From: an uncultured Acetatifactor sp.
GTDB taxonomy: Bacteria > Bacillota > Clostridia > Lachnospirales > Lachnospiraceae
Length of the DNA: 64,000 bases
NCBI GenBank assembly: GCA_934433135.1
Contig: CAKRZO010000001.1
Span: forward strand, 186,001 to 250,000
Direction of reading: 5' to 3'
Shown here: positions 9,709 to 17,735 of the stretch, piece by piece
Layout of the letters: every line of letters starts with the position of its first letter
Position numbering within the stretch: position 1 is the first letter of the stretch
Made by a program: the position numbers and the translations under genes
Notes under the pieces: generated by a model
Seen by the model: the letters and a program-made list of their open reading frames with translations, nothing else
The model's database searches: none
Told to the model about the DNA's origin: nothing

Positions 9709-9797
9709 GATTCTCCCTTATACTTCTTTATTCTCTCCATCTTCTTCTCTATCCCCTATTTCTGCAAAACTTCCGGAGTCAAAATAAAACCCGGCCG

Positions 9798-10775
9798 CTA
9801 CACTCTTTTCAAAAGCAAAATCAGCAGATCACAGACTATGGTTGCCGGCCTTACGTAATTATGGTATTTCATCGCATACTGCAACACCTTCCCGATGCTT
9901 TTCTTTTCCAAAGCCTCTTCTCTAAGCAGCATGGAAGCTTTCTTATCCTCCAGCGTCCTTTTGCCTTCTTCCGTCTCCAAGATCCCACCGTTTTCCAGTT
10001 CCCACAGGTTCTTCAGGTACTCCCGGATTTCCTGCAGCTTCCGTTCCCTTCCGAGCAGCGTGGAAACATGATGCTCTTCCTTTCCGGTATTTTTCTCATG
10101 CCGTCTGTGCCATGCCAGGATCTCGTCAAGCTGCAAAAGTCTACCCTCTTCCGCCGCTTTAGCACATAAATGAAAGTCATGAGGCAGGGTACATGCACAT
10201 GCATCCGCTTGTTCTTCAGCCGCCTTGTTCCATCCCTTCTGCTGTGCAATCCGATTCCGATACCAGTCATTCCGATAGACAAGTGTCATTCCCGGCCATT
10301 GGTATTTATAAAAGACATCCTTCAACGATACTTTTGTAAGCTTGCCGCTTTCTTTGCTTCTTACCGGTAACAGCATGGTATGCAAAATCTCACCCTGTGC
10401 ATCGATCAGTCCGAATTTGCAGCTTACCACTGCTGCGTCCGGATGTTCCTCAAGAGCTCTGCTCATGTGTTCCAGTTTTCGTTCATCCCATATATCATCC
10501 TGATCCGCCAAAAAGACATAGTCGCCCCTGCACAGGCTCATCGCATAATAGAAATTCCCGGGATATCCCTTTTTTTCCGGATTCTGCACCAGCTTCCATT
10601 CATCCTTCAGGTCAAATTTTTCAATAAACCTCTGCATCAACAAAACGGTTTGATCCGTAGAACCGTCGTCGCACAGAATCACTTCGTCTGCTTTACAGGT
10701 CTGGAACAATATACTGCAAAGCTGCTTTTCAATATAGGCTTCCCCGTTATAGGTTGCCATACAGACAGAAATCAT
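9798..10775 (-). CDS. Family 2 glycosyltransferase
   Basis: A 325-aa GT-A-fold enzyme. It opens with ISVCMATYNGEAYIEKQLCS and has the nucleotide-binding DDGSTDQT near residue 40. The metal-binding motif is in FLADQDDIWDERK near residue 95, a form frequent in rhamnosyltransferase-like GT2 proteins. It would add one sugar from a nucleotide donor to the growing glycan on the cytoplasmic face. A transcription terminator (10898-10934) separates it from pseB, so it may need its own promoter, which I did not find. Family is certain, the sugar is not. Confidence 0.9.
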   Translation of the reverse strand: MISVCMATYNGEAYIEKQLCSILFQTCKADEVILCDDGSTDQTVLLMQRFIEKFDLKDEWKLVQNPEKKGYPGNFYYAMSLCRGDYVFLADQDDIWDERKLEHMSRALEEHPDAAVVSCKFGLIDAQGEILHTMLLPVRSKESGKLTKVSLKDVFYKYQWPGMTLVYRNDWYRNRIAQQKGWNKAAEEQADACACTLPHDFHLCAKAAEEGRLLQLDEILAWHRRHEKNTGKEEHHVSTLLGRERKLQEIREYLKNLWELENGGILETEEGKRTLEDKKASMLLREEALEKKSIGKVLQYAMKYHNYVRPATIVCDLLILLLKRV

Positions 10776-10811
10776 CTCAGTTCCAATCGCTCCGTTCTTT
10801 TCTCTTTTTTT

Positions 10812-10832
10812 CGTAACAGTTCAGACACGCCA
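10812..10832. repeat. Solo end of the GTAACAGTTCAGAC repeat family
   Basis: GTAACAGTTCAGACACGCC lies upstream of the GT2 gene. It matches the terminal sequence of the longer elements at 23312 and 42627. No partner end is seen nearby, so this is a fragment or a single-ended copy. Confidence 0.5.
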
Positions 10833-10897
10833 ATTATACAAAGATTGTTGCTTGCAGCCGTTGCTTTATGTGTCTCATACCGGAGAAAATTTCTTAT

Positions 10898-10934
10898 CGA
10901 AAAAAGGGGGAAAGCTTCTGCTCTCCCCTTTTCG
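10898..10934 (-). terminator. Intrinsic terminator of pseB
   Basis: Read on the minus strand, CGAAAAGGGG pairs with CCCCCTTTTTTCG across a 12-nt loop, and the T run lies in the 3' arm. It starts 4 nt after the pseB stop codon. Confidence 0.75.
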
Positions 10935-10937
10935 GTT

Positions 10938-11933
10938 TTATTTTTCCAAATCCACGCTCTTAAGCCGTTCTTTGATCTCTTCCACACTCAACCATTCCGT
11001 ATTATTGCCGGAACTGTAGGAGAATCCTTCTGCTACTCTCTTGCCGGTCGGAACCGCTCTGCGCTTTTCGCTCCATACCATCTGCGGATATACGATAAAG
11101 TGTTTGTCATATTCGTAGGTATTCAGAGAGTCTTCCACTGTTACCATGATCTCATGAAGCTTCTCGCCTTCCCTGATTCCCACTTCCGGCATCTTGCATC
11201 CAGGCAGCATAGCCTGTGCCAGATCGGTAATCTTAAAGGAAGGAATCTTGGAAATAAAGGTTTCTCCGCCCTTTGCTTCCTCCAAAGCCTTAATAACAAG
11301 CTCTACACCCTGCTGCAGGCTGATCCAGAAACGGGTCATACGATAATCGGTAATAGGAAGCTCTTTTCCGCCGTTTTTCATAATGTTATGGAAGAACGGA
11401 ATGACAGATCCTCTGCTGCCCGCTACATTTCCGTAACGTACAATGGAAAAGCAGATGTCTTTATTACCGGCATAAGCATTGGCTGCAATAAACAGCTTAT
11501 CCGATACCAGCTTGGTTCCACCGTAAAGATTGACCGGATTAACCGCTTTGTCCGTAGACAGGGCTACTACTTTTTTCACGCCGCTGTCCAATGCGGCATC
11601 AATCACATTCTGTGCGCCGTGGATATTGGTCTTGATCGCTTCCGCAGGATTATATTCGCAGGCAGGCACCTGTTTCATCGCTGCGGCATGAACCACATAA
11701 TCCACGCCTTCAAAGGCACGTTTCAAACGCTCCTTATCCCGTACGTCTCCGATAAAGAAACGCAGTTTGTCCTTGTATTCTTTAAACTCATTCTGCATAA
11801 GGAACTGCTTAAATTCGTCCCTGGAATATATAATAATCTTTTTCGGTTCATAATGTGTAAGGACATATTTTGTAAAAGCTTTGCCAAAGCTTCCTGTTCC
11901 TCCGGTAATCAGGATTGATTTCTGATTCAGCAT
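10938..11933 (-). CDS. pseB: UDP-N-acetylglucosamine 4,6-dehydratase (PseB/FlaA1 type)
   Basis: A 331-aa short-chain dehydrogenase-fold enzyme that converts UDP-GlcNAc to a 4-keto-6-deoxy sugar, the first step towards pseudaminic acid or other deoxyaminosugars. The N-terminus has the NAD-binding motif ITGGTGSFGKAF. ALSTDKAVNPVNLYGGTKL carries the catalytic YxxxK, and CxYNPAEAIKTN is typical of the PseB group. I chose the ATG at 11933, which has GGGAGG about 6 nt upstream; the longer reading adds 11 residues with no homology. A promoter (11988-12016) lies just upstream and a terminator follows the stop. No PseC/PseH-type partner is in the window, so the final sugar is not known. Confidence 0.85.
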   Translation of the reverse strand: MLNQKSILITGGTGSFGKAFTKYVLTHYEPKKIIIYSRDEFKQFLMQNEFKEYKDKLRFFIGDVRDKERLKRAFEGVDYVVHAAAMKQVPACEYNPAEAIKTNIHGAQNVIDAALDSGVKKVVALSTDKAVNPVNLYGGTKLVSDKLFIAANAYAGNKDICFSIVRYGNVAGSRGSVIPFFHNIMKNGGKELPITDYRMTRFWISLQQGVELVIKALEEAKGGETFISKIPSFKITDLAQAMLPGCKMPEVGIREGEKLHEIMVTVEDSLNTYEYDKHFIVYPQMVWSEKRRAVPTGKRVAEGFSYSSGNNTEWLSVEEIKERLKSVDLEK

Positions 11934-11987
11934 ATTTTTCCTCCCGTAGTAATCGTTTCTGATCACTCCATTTGTTTCTTGTAACCC

Positions 11988-12016
11988 ATTCTACCACAGT
12001 ATCTTCCTGAATGCAA
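11988..12016 (-). promoter_or_regulatory. Promoter of pseB
   Basis: On the minus strand TTGCAT, a 17-nt spacer and TAGAAT, about 55 nt before the chosen pseB start. Confidence 0.6.
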
Positions 12017-12037
12017 ATAAATCTTGCCATTTATCCT

Positions 12038-12065
12038 TTGCCAAATATACAGACTATGATATAAT
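12038..12065 (+). promoter_or_regulatory. Promoter reading into the hairpin array and small ORF
   Basis: TTGCCA, a 16-nt spacer and TATAAT with an upstream TG (extended -10). It diverges from the pseB promoter. Transcription from it would enter the three composite hairpins at 12063-12295 before reaching the small ORF at 12319. Confidence 0.5.
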
Positions 12066-12295
12066 GACCTCAAAGAAAAACAAGCGGCTGCGAAGCAGAC
12101 ATTTGTTTTTCTGAGGTCATTAGCGAACGAATATCCTGCGAAGCAGGATGTAGAGTGCGATAGCACGAATTCGTGAGCTTATGATACACTGAGCACAAGT
12201 GAGCCGGAGGGAGCCTGCTCACTCCTGGCGAACGGCGAATTGGATCATGATAGTTGCGAAGCAACGATAAGCACCGTAGGTGTGAATCATGATCT
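12063..12295. repeat. Array of three composite palindromes with nested mini-hairpins
   Basis: Unit 1 (12063-12121) has about 20-bp arms (AATGACCTCA outermost) enclosing CTGCGAAGCAG. Unit 2 (12123-12178) has ACGAAT/ATTCGT arms enclosing two mini-hairpins, ATCCTGCGAAGCAGGAT and GTGCGATAGCAC, which would form a three-way junction. Unit 3 includes GTGAGC/GCTCAC (12199-12222). It also includes GATCATGAT/ATCATGATC arms (12243-12295) around GTTGCGAAGCAAC and CACCGTAGGTG, again a three-way junction. The array fills the leader between a promoter and the small ORF. Confidence 0.8.
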
Positions 12296-12318
12296 AATTT
12301 TGCTAACGGAGGTGTATT

Positions 12319-12477
12319 ATGCAAACTGAAAAACAACCAAGAATAAACGCAATAGCAGACCTTCCGGAAATTCTTGCAGAAGCGGACGAAGATGTAATAT
12401 CCGGAAGAGTTGCACCTATGGAAGAGACTTTTTCAAACTTGCGCTCCATTTTAAAAGAAAAGCATAATGACTTATAA
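12319..12477 (+). CDS. 52-aa antitoxin-like small protein
   Basis: The ATG has GGAGGTG 4-5 nt upstream. The 52-aa acidic product contains LPEILAEADEDVISGRVAPM followed by EETFSNLRSILKEK. That resembles the C-terminal toxin-neutralising tail found after the DNA-binding part of Phd/YefM-type antitoxins, but an N-terminal DNA-binding domain is missing and no toxin gene follows (the next gene encodes an HD protein). It could be an orphan or truncated antitoxin, or a small regulatory protein. The similarity is from memory and modest. Confidence 0.5.
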   Translation: MQTEKQPRINAIADLPEILAEADEDVISGRVAPMEETFSNLRSILKEKHNDL

Positions 12478-12533
12478 TAGGTTCTATACCGCTGTAAGAA
12501 ACCGGTAAGGAATTGGATAAGAGGGTTTGATTT

Positions 12534-13055
12534 ATGAAAAAAAGAAAGCTTCTTCGGGAGAGGTATCCCGAATTGTATCAATACGGAAAAGAGATTCTTG
12601 CATCCAAAGGAATGTCCATCGAAAAAAACTGCATGCAGCATGGTCGAATCAGCTGCTATAAGCATTCCTTAAGGGTGGTGGTTTTCAGTCTCTGGCTGAA
12701 TGAAAAGCTGAGAATGCATGCCGACAGGCGGGCTCTGGTGCGGGGCGGATTGCTGCACGATTACTTTTTGTATGACTGGCATCACAAAAGTCCGAAAAAC
12801 CGTCTGCATGGTTTTTCCCATGCAGCCACGGCATTGAAGAACGCGCGCCGGGATTTTCGTCTGAATGCAATGGAACGGGACATTATTGAAAAACATATGT
12901 TTCCCTTAAACCTGCATCCTCCCAAGTACAAAGAAAGCTGGATCATCTGTCTGTCGGACAAAATGTGTGCCACGGCAGAGACAACCCAGCCTTATGTAAA
13001 AAAAGTGCTTTCCTTAGGAAAGAAGTTCCTGCTCTATTCGATGACTACCATCTGA
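12534..13055 (+). CDS. HD-domain protein, putative phosphohydrolase
   Basis: A 173-aa soluble protein with the HD metal-binding pattern: an early His in KHSLRV (about residue 45), the HD pair in GLLHDYFLYDW (about residue 80), a later His in HGFSHAATAL, and a C-terminal Asp in ICLSDKMC. HD proteins usually hydrolyse nucleotides or phosphate esters; the substrate cannot be read here. The start has GAGGG 8 nt upstream. It lies 56 nt after the small antitoxin-like ORF on the same strand, and its 3' end overlaps by 22 nt the convergent GHL6-type gene. Confidence 0.8.
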   Translation: MKKRKLLRERYPELYQYGKEILASKGMSIEKNCMQHGRISCYKHSLRVVVFSLWLNEKLRMHADRRALVRGGLLHDYFLYDWHHKSPKNRLHGFSHAATALKNARRDFRLNAMERDIIEKHMFPLNLHPPKYKESWIICLSDKMCATAETTQPYVKKVLSLGKKFLLYSMTTI

Positions 13056-14998
13056 TGAATGTAAACCTCCGGCACCGTGACGGTGAGATTTCCTTCTTCA
13101 TAGGTATATTCCAGATCCTTTTCCTGAGGAGCCAGATAAACCCGCTTCGGCTCGAAGCCTGTCTTAATCTCCAGGTGAATCTGGTAAACCGGTACGATAT
13201 CCTCGATAATTTCAATACCGCTTCCTCTCTTTACCGGAACTGCATACAGAAGGTGTGTCACCAGACGATCCTGCTGCTTCATCAGCGTAACCACGCCCTG
13301 TACCGGCAGGCTGGTGCGGAGTGTCTTTCGCTCTCCAAGCAGGCGATCCAGCGCAAAAAGGACTGCCTGCTTCACGGCAAGGCTTCCTATGGTCGCATAA
13401 TCGGTAAATACCTGCCAGGGAATGTAAATGCCGTCCTCTCCCTCAATCATGCCGCTGCCGCCGTACTTTTTGCTGTTCGGAGCGTGTCTGTGGGAGCAGA
13501 AATGTTCTCTGGTGCGGTTAAAGTAAGCTTCTTCAAAACGTGCCAGTTCTTCTCCGCCTTCCGGAACTACTTTTTCCACATCCGTATAAAAGATATATCC
13601 GGTATCGCCAAGTCCGGGCATGGATACGGTGGGTCTGAAATAGGACGGCTTATATTCACTGGTGCCTTCGTATCTGCCGCCGAAATCAAAGGCAAAAGTA
13701 TCCTGTTCCTCGTTCAGACCGGACTTTCCGGTTGCCAGGATCTTACCGCCCTGTGCCAGGAACTCTCTGATTTTGCGGTAAATCTCTTCCTGATAAAGGA
13801 TCTTATCCGGCAGAATAATCACCTTATATTTGCCAAAATCACACTGTTCGTCGATAACATCGTACAGGTAGTGACCCTCCAGCAGAATACGTGCCACACC
13901 CTTATCGATATCGTTCGTGGTCGCCGTCTGATCGGTTCCGAAAAGATTGAAAGCACTCTCATAGGAAAGGAACGCCACATCCGCCACACTTTCCACATGA
14001 TCCAGCCAGGGTTCCTTTTCTTCCAGCTGGGCGTAACCGGCTCCGATCAGCTCATACGTCACCATATCCATCTCGCCGTCCGGCGCAAGCTGGTCTCCTA
14101 CGGAAGACTTGGCTCCGTTCGCCGCTGCCAGCGCCACCTCATACCGCAGAGCATTGGGGTGCTTAAAGCCGCCGAATTCTCCCCAGCTGGTATGGAATTT
14201 TCCGGTCATTCCCAGATATTCCATTCCCAGATTCTGGCTGTATCTGGCAGCCAGAGGAAAATGATCATAGCCCCATCCGCCGGTAGGCAGGCTTTCGATC
14301 TCCAGATGAGAATTCATATAGGCCAGATCCCGTCTTCCCTGGCGGATATGTCCTCCGTTATGGAATACGGGGAGTCCCGGTTTATGCTTATCAATCGCCT
14401 CACGAACTCTCTTCGAATAATTGGCATAGGTTTTTTCCGCCAGCATTAAGGCATTCTTATCTTCAAAAGGATCCAGTCCCATTTCTTCCATCGTACGGAT
14501 ACAATTGGTGCAATAACAAGGCTGAACTCCTACAATATCCAGGAAAATCCCGTCTGCATCGTAATTCTCACAGACCTCCTCGATCTGTGCCAGCAAATAA
14601 TCCAGATAAGGTGTATTCATGCAGAACTTATGGTACCCGGGCTGACTGAAATCCGGCACCCAGGTGGTGCGCTGATCTTTTCCTCTGACCAACCATTCCG
14701 GATGTCTCCCGGCCATCTTTTCATCCAGACCGGCAGAAAGATATACCGGCGTCTTTACGCCGATTTCATGCGCTGCCTTTATCTGTGCTCCCAGCAGATC
14801 GAAGTCTAAGCCGGGATGCATTTCATTGGCTTTCGACGGATGATATGCCCAGCCATGATGGCACTTGGAAAATACCGTAATCGAATTTACATGGCCTGCT
14901 TTCAGTGCCTTTTGAAACTGTTCCGGCGAAAAGGCGCTGCCGATTCCCGTAATCTTTTCACTTGTGTGAAAATCCAGATGAACCTGTCTGAAATTCAT
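13034..14998 (-). CDS. GHL6-type putative glycoside hydrolase
   Basis: A 654-aa protein without signal peptide. The first 330 residues look like a TIM-barrel glycosidase (VNSITVFSKCHHGW, HEIGVKTPVYLSAG, ADGIFLDIVGVQPCYC), matching the hypothetical glycosyl hydrolase 6 (GHL6) group. A beta-galactosidase-trimerisation-like region follows (YKVIILPDKILYQEE, GKILATGKSGL), then a C-terminal beta-sandwich. Candidate catalytic acids are Asp in FLDIVG and the Glu in HLEIESLP. Substrate specificity cannot be told. The start has GGAAG about 11 nt upstream. A hairpin repeat copy lies just upstream at 15077-15138. It is monocistronic. Confidence 0.7.
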   Translation of the reverse strand: MNFRQVHLDFHTSEKITGIGSAFSPEQFQKALKAGHVNSITVFSKCHHGWAYHPSKANEMHPGLDFDLLGAQIKAAHEIGVKTPVYLSAGLDEKMAGRHPEWLVRGKDQRTTWVPDFSQPGYHKFCMNTPYLDYLLAQIEEVCENYDADGIFLDIVGVQPCYCTNCIRTMEEMGLDPFEDKNALMLAEKTYANYSKRVREAIDKHKPGLPVFHNGGHIRQGRRDLAYMNSHLEIESLPTGGWGYDHFPLAARYSQNLGMEYLGMTGKFHTSWGEFGGFKHPNALRYEVALAAANGAKSSVGDQLAPDGEMDMVTYELIGAGYAQLEEKEPWLDHVESVADVAFLSYESAFNLFGTDQTATTNDIDKGVARILLEGHYLYDVIDEQCDFGKYKVIILPDKILYQEEIYRKIREFLAQGGKILATGKSGLNEEQDTFAFDFGGRYEGTSEYKPSYFRPTVSMPGLGDTGYIFYTDVEKVVPEGGEELARFEEAYFNRTREHFCSHRHAPNSKKYGGSGMIEGEDGIYIPWQVFTDYATIGSLAVKQAVLFALDRLLGERKTLRTSLPVQGVVTLMKQQDRLVTHLLYAVPVKRGSGIEIIEDIVPVYQIHLEIKTGFEPKRVYLAPQEKDLEYTYEEGNLTVTVPEVYIHQMVVIE

Positions 14999-15076
14999 AG
15001 TCGTAATACTTCCTTTCCTGTATTCGCTTTTTTACCACTATACCATGATATCATAAGCATTCGAAATCCGCTTTCC

Positions 15077-15138
15077 TCATGTTTGACGGATCCCAAGTTC
15101 AAAAGCCTGACCGTGCAAGCACGAACGGCTTTTTGACC
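15077..15138. repeat. Hairpin repeat, copy 1 (also terminator-like)
   Basis: AAAAGCC (15101) pairs with GGCTTTTT (15127-15134) around CCGTGC/GCACG. The T runs make it terminator-like in both directions. Read on the minus strand, the element GGTCAAAAAGCC...GCTTGC...CTTGGGATCCG...ACATGAG matches the element at 36517-36584 along its length, so this is a dispersed repeat and not just a local terminator. It lies upstream of the GHL6-type gene and downstream of the exported-protein gene. Confidence 0.7.
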
Positions 15139-15236
15139 TTTTGACTCTGATATCATACCATTTCAGACAGTCCGATAAAATAGAAATTAGAGACCAAAAC
15201 TTTAAAAAAATTAACCTTTTCTTACAAAACCGCGTT

Positions 15237-16202
15237 TTATTCCGGAACAGCAAATTTCTGCGCCTGGTTGAAACGGTCGCAGATAATACAGATTTCAGCC
15301 GCCTGAACCCCCGTACCCGCTGCATTCTCCTGCCCGGTAAGTTCCCTTAGGGCGCCATCCAGCATATGGGTAATGTCCATGCTGCCCCCGGCGGGATATC
15401 CGGTCTCCTTATCCACCCAGACAGTCACTTTCATATTTTCGGCACGATCCATCATTTCCGGGATCTGATCCTTATTTTTCATAAAAATATTTCTTAACGG
15501 TTTCCAGAGATTTGCAGTACCCATTTCCAGAAGAACCTCCAGGCTTCCGGTATCCAGCAGAATCTTTTTTAAACCCTTATGGGAAACCACAGCGGTATAT
15601 TGATAAACGCTGCATCCGTTCAGCTTTTTCTCGCCCTCGTAAACAACATCCGTCAGTTGATCCAGATAGGTTTTCATCAGATCCCTTCCGCTGTATGCCG
15701 CCAGTTTTCCCGCCGAAAGGCTTCTCTTGGTCCACTCGGTTTCTTTCTTTTCATTTCCTGCCATTTTGCCTGCAAAGTCAAAAAGACCTTTCTTTTTTTC
15801 CTTCGCCGTAAAAAGCTGACAGCCCTCTTCCGTATCCGCCGCAATCAACTGCGCACTGCTGCTGCCGAGCCATCCGAGATCCGTCTTAATCTGCGTCTTC
15901 AACCGCAGCGGTTCCCGAAACGTGACAAATTCCGCATGGATCTGTGCCTGTGACTCCAGTTTAAAAATCTGGGCCTGCACGGCAATCTCCAGCGTTGTTT
16001 CCATGCTATCAGCCTCTTCCAGCTTTTGTGCAGCCTGCGTAAGAACCTTTCGAGCGGCTTCCTGCACTTTTTCCTCCTGTGCGGTACTCCCATTCCGTAA
16101 TGCGCTTCCATCACGGGACATTGCCTGGAGGCTTCTTCCTCCCAGTATGGTTCCTGCCAGACAAATCATAATTCCCAGAACAATTCCTGTTTTTTTGAGC
16201 AT
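15237..16202 (-). CDS. Exported LolA/DUF6612-like protein
   Basis: A 321-aa protein with an N-terminal signal peptide (MLKKTGIVLGIMICLAGTIL, then GGRSLQA) and no lipobox. The mature part is a beta-rich single domain: repeated long strands such as LEIAVQAQIFKLESQAQI, YQYTAVVSHKGLKKIL and MKVTVWVDKETGYPAGGSMD. The last motif is typical of secreted lipoprotein-sorting-like (LolA/LppX fold) or DUF6612 proteins of Firmicutes. Function is unknown. The start codon is preceded by GAGGGAT, which is the end of a dispersed palindromic repeat. No partner genes are apparent. Confidence 0.6.
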   Translation of the reverse strand: MLKKTGIVLGIMICLAGTILGGRSLQAMSRDGSALRNGSTAQEEKVQEAARKVLTQAAQKLEEADSMETTLEIAVQAQIFKLESQAQIHAEFVTFREPLRLKTQIKTDLGWLGSSSAQLIAADTEEGCQLFTAKEKKKGLFDFAGKMAGNEKKETEWTKRSLSAGKLAAYSGRDLMKTYLDQLTDVVYEGEKKLNGCSVYQYTAVVSHKGLKKILLDTGSLEVLLEMGTANLWKPLRNIFMKNKDQIPEMMDRAENMKVTVWVDKETGYPAGGSMDITHMLDGALRELTGQENAAGTGVQAAEICIICDRFNQAQKFAVPE

Positions 16203-16395
16203 TCCGATCCCTCATTTCCCGGACGCTTGCACGTCGAAGAAAAACTTCTTGCTACAGATTATTCCGGTTCGCTACCTGACATTCCTATTATTTACAGTAC
16301 AGTGTATAAGGCATACCGAAGCATGGTATATTCCGATTTTCGGCTTTACGGAGTCCTCCGCGTTACCGCGTACTTTGGCTTTCGGCTTTGCGAAC
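16203..16395. repeat. Composite palindromic repeat between MATE and the exported protein gene
   Basis: It begins with ATCCCTCATTTCCCGGACGC, close to the repeat starts at 22931 and 54358, with a GACG/CGTC hairpin. It also holds GAAG/CTTC, ATACC/GGTAT, CGCG-TTAC-CGCG (16359-16370) and GGCT...AGCC hairpins. Its right part overlaps the last codons of the MATE gene. The GAGGGAT at its left end is the probable ribosome site of the exported-protein gene. Confidence 0.65.
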
Positions 16396-17733
16396 CAAGC
16401 CCGGAAAACTATATTTTTTCCAGGTTCCCCGGAAATAACGTAGTACAAAGCAGATTACCCGGAAAACCCAGTCCATGACCATGGCAATCCATACTCCCAA
16501 CGCTCCCATTTTCAGATTGACGCCCAGGATATAACTGAAACCGATCCGGAACGTAAACATGGAAAAAATGGCTATTACCATCGTATATTTTACATCGTTG
16601 CAGGCACGCAGCATATTCGGAAGCACAAAAGAAAGCGGCCACAAAAGGATTGCCATGCCGTTATGTATCATAACAAGCTGCCATGCCAGCTTTGTGGTCT
16701 CCGGTCCTAAGCAGTATAACGCAAGAATAGGATTCAAAAGTGTCAGGATAACAATATTGATTCCGGCCGTAAACAGATACGTCAATCCCAGCAAATGCCA
16801 GGTATAATACCGTACCTGCTTTTCATCCTGTGCTCCCACACAGCGGCCGATTACCGCAATCATCGCCAGACTCATTGCCTGTCCTGCAATACAGCCCATG
16901 CTGTCTAAGCTGTTTGCCACACCGTTCGCCGCGATCTGAACGGTTCCGAATCCGGCGATGATGCTGACTACCAGAACACGACCCAACTGGAAAATTCCGT
17001 TTTCAATTCCGCTTGGGATTCCGATCTGTAATATTTTTTTGACAATATCCGCCTGAAAATGGAAACGCCCCTGCAGAAGATGAATGGTGTAATCCGGATT
17101 TTTTAGCAAAACATACAAAACAAAAGCGGCAACCGCTCTGGATACCAGTGACGGCAGCGCAACTCCTGCGGTTCCCATATGCAGACCAAACACACATATG
17201 GCATTCCCCACTATATTAATCACATTCATAAGAAGAGAAACCTTCAGTGTAATCGCAGAATTTCCCATGGAGCGGAAAAGCGCCGCACAGGAATTATAGA
17301 CTGCCAGAAAAGGAAAGGATACTGCAGAAATCAGCAGGTATATAATGGCATTCTCCATAACATCTGCCTCTATCCTGCCGAAAAACAGATTCAGCACCGG
17401 CCTGTGAAAAATCATCAAAAGAGCCGAAATCCCAATGGTAATCAGGGCTGCCGTATAGATCAGCTGTTTCGCGGAAAAGCATGCCTGTTCTTTTTTGCCT
17501 GCGCCGATAAACTGGGAAGTAACTACCGCCCCTCCCGTAGCCAGCGCTGCCAGGATACTGATAATCAGATTGTTCAGCATATCTACCAGGGAAACGCCTG
17601 ACACGGCAGCCTCCCCTACGGAGGAAATCATCATGGTGTCTGCCATCCCTACGGTAATTGCCAGGGTCTGTTCAAAAATCAACGGAACAATCAGTTTTCT
17701 CAAATCGGTTTTACTAAAAAGCATGTTGTTCAT
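16363..17733 (-). CDS. MATE family efflux transporter
   Basis: A 456-aa, 12-segment membrane protein of the MATE family, cation-coupled export of drugs or metabolites. Typical motifs are LIFEQTLAITVGMADTMMIS near the N-terminus, ATGGAVVTSQFIGAG, and the second-half counterpart with IAGQAMSLAMIAVIGRCVGA. Its ATG lies 2 nt after the tatD stop codon, with GGAGG inside the tatD end, so both form an operon. The last 12 or so residues (LVRKAESQSTR) are encoded within the palindromic repeat 16203-16395, suggesting that the natural C-terminus was replaced by repeat insertion. Transport substrate unknown. Confidence 0.92.
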   Translation of the reverse strand: MNNMLFSKTDLRKLIVPLIFEQTLAITVGMADTMMISSVGEAAVSGVSLVDMLNNLIISILAALATGGAVVTSQFIGAGKKEQACFSAKQLIYTAALITIGISALLMIFHRPVLNLFFGRIEADVMENAIIYLLISAVSFPFLAVYNSCAALFRSMGNSAITLKVSLLMNVINIVGNAICVFGLHMGTAGVALPSLVSRAVAAFVLYVLLKNPDYTIHLLQGRFHFQADIVKKILQIGIPSGIENGIFQLGRVLVVSIIAGFGTVQIAANGVANSLDSMGCIAGQAMSLAMIAVIGRCVGAQDEKQVRYYTWHLLGLTYLFTAGINIVILTLLNPILALYCLGPETTKLAWQLVMIHNGMAILLWPLSFVLPNMLRACNDVKYTMVIAIFSMFTFRIGFSYILGVNLKMGALGVWIAMVMDWVFRVICFVLRYFRGTWKKYSFPGLVRKAESQSTR

Positions 17734-17735
17734 TT

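Noticed and set aside
10380..11918. 512-aa open frame on the plus strand opposite pseB and GT2
   Set aside because: It is antisense to two clear genes, has no ribosome site, and its product is Cys/His/Phe-rich shadow sequence.
12063..12295. CRISPR-like repeat array
   Set aside because: The units differ in sequence and length and are palindromic hairpins without regular spacers; no cas genes are present.
12965..14449. 494-aa open frame on the plus strand
   Set aside because: Antisense to the GHL6-type gene; composition is typical of reverse-frame translation and no family is recognised.
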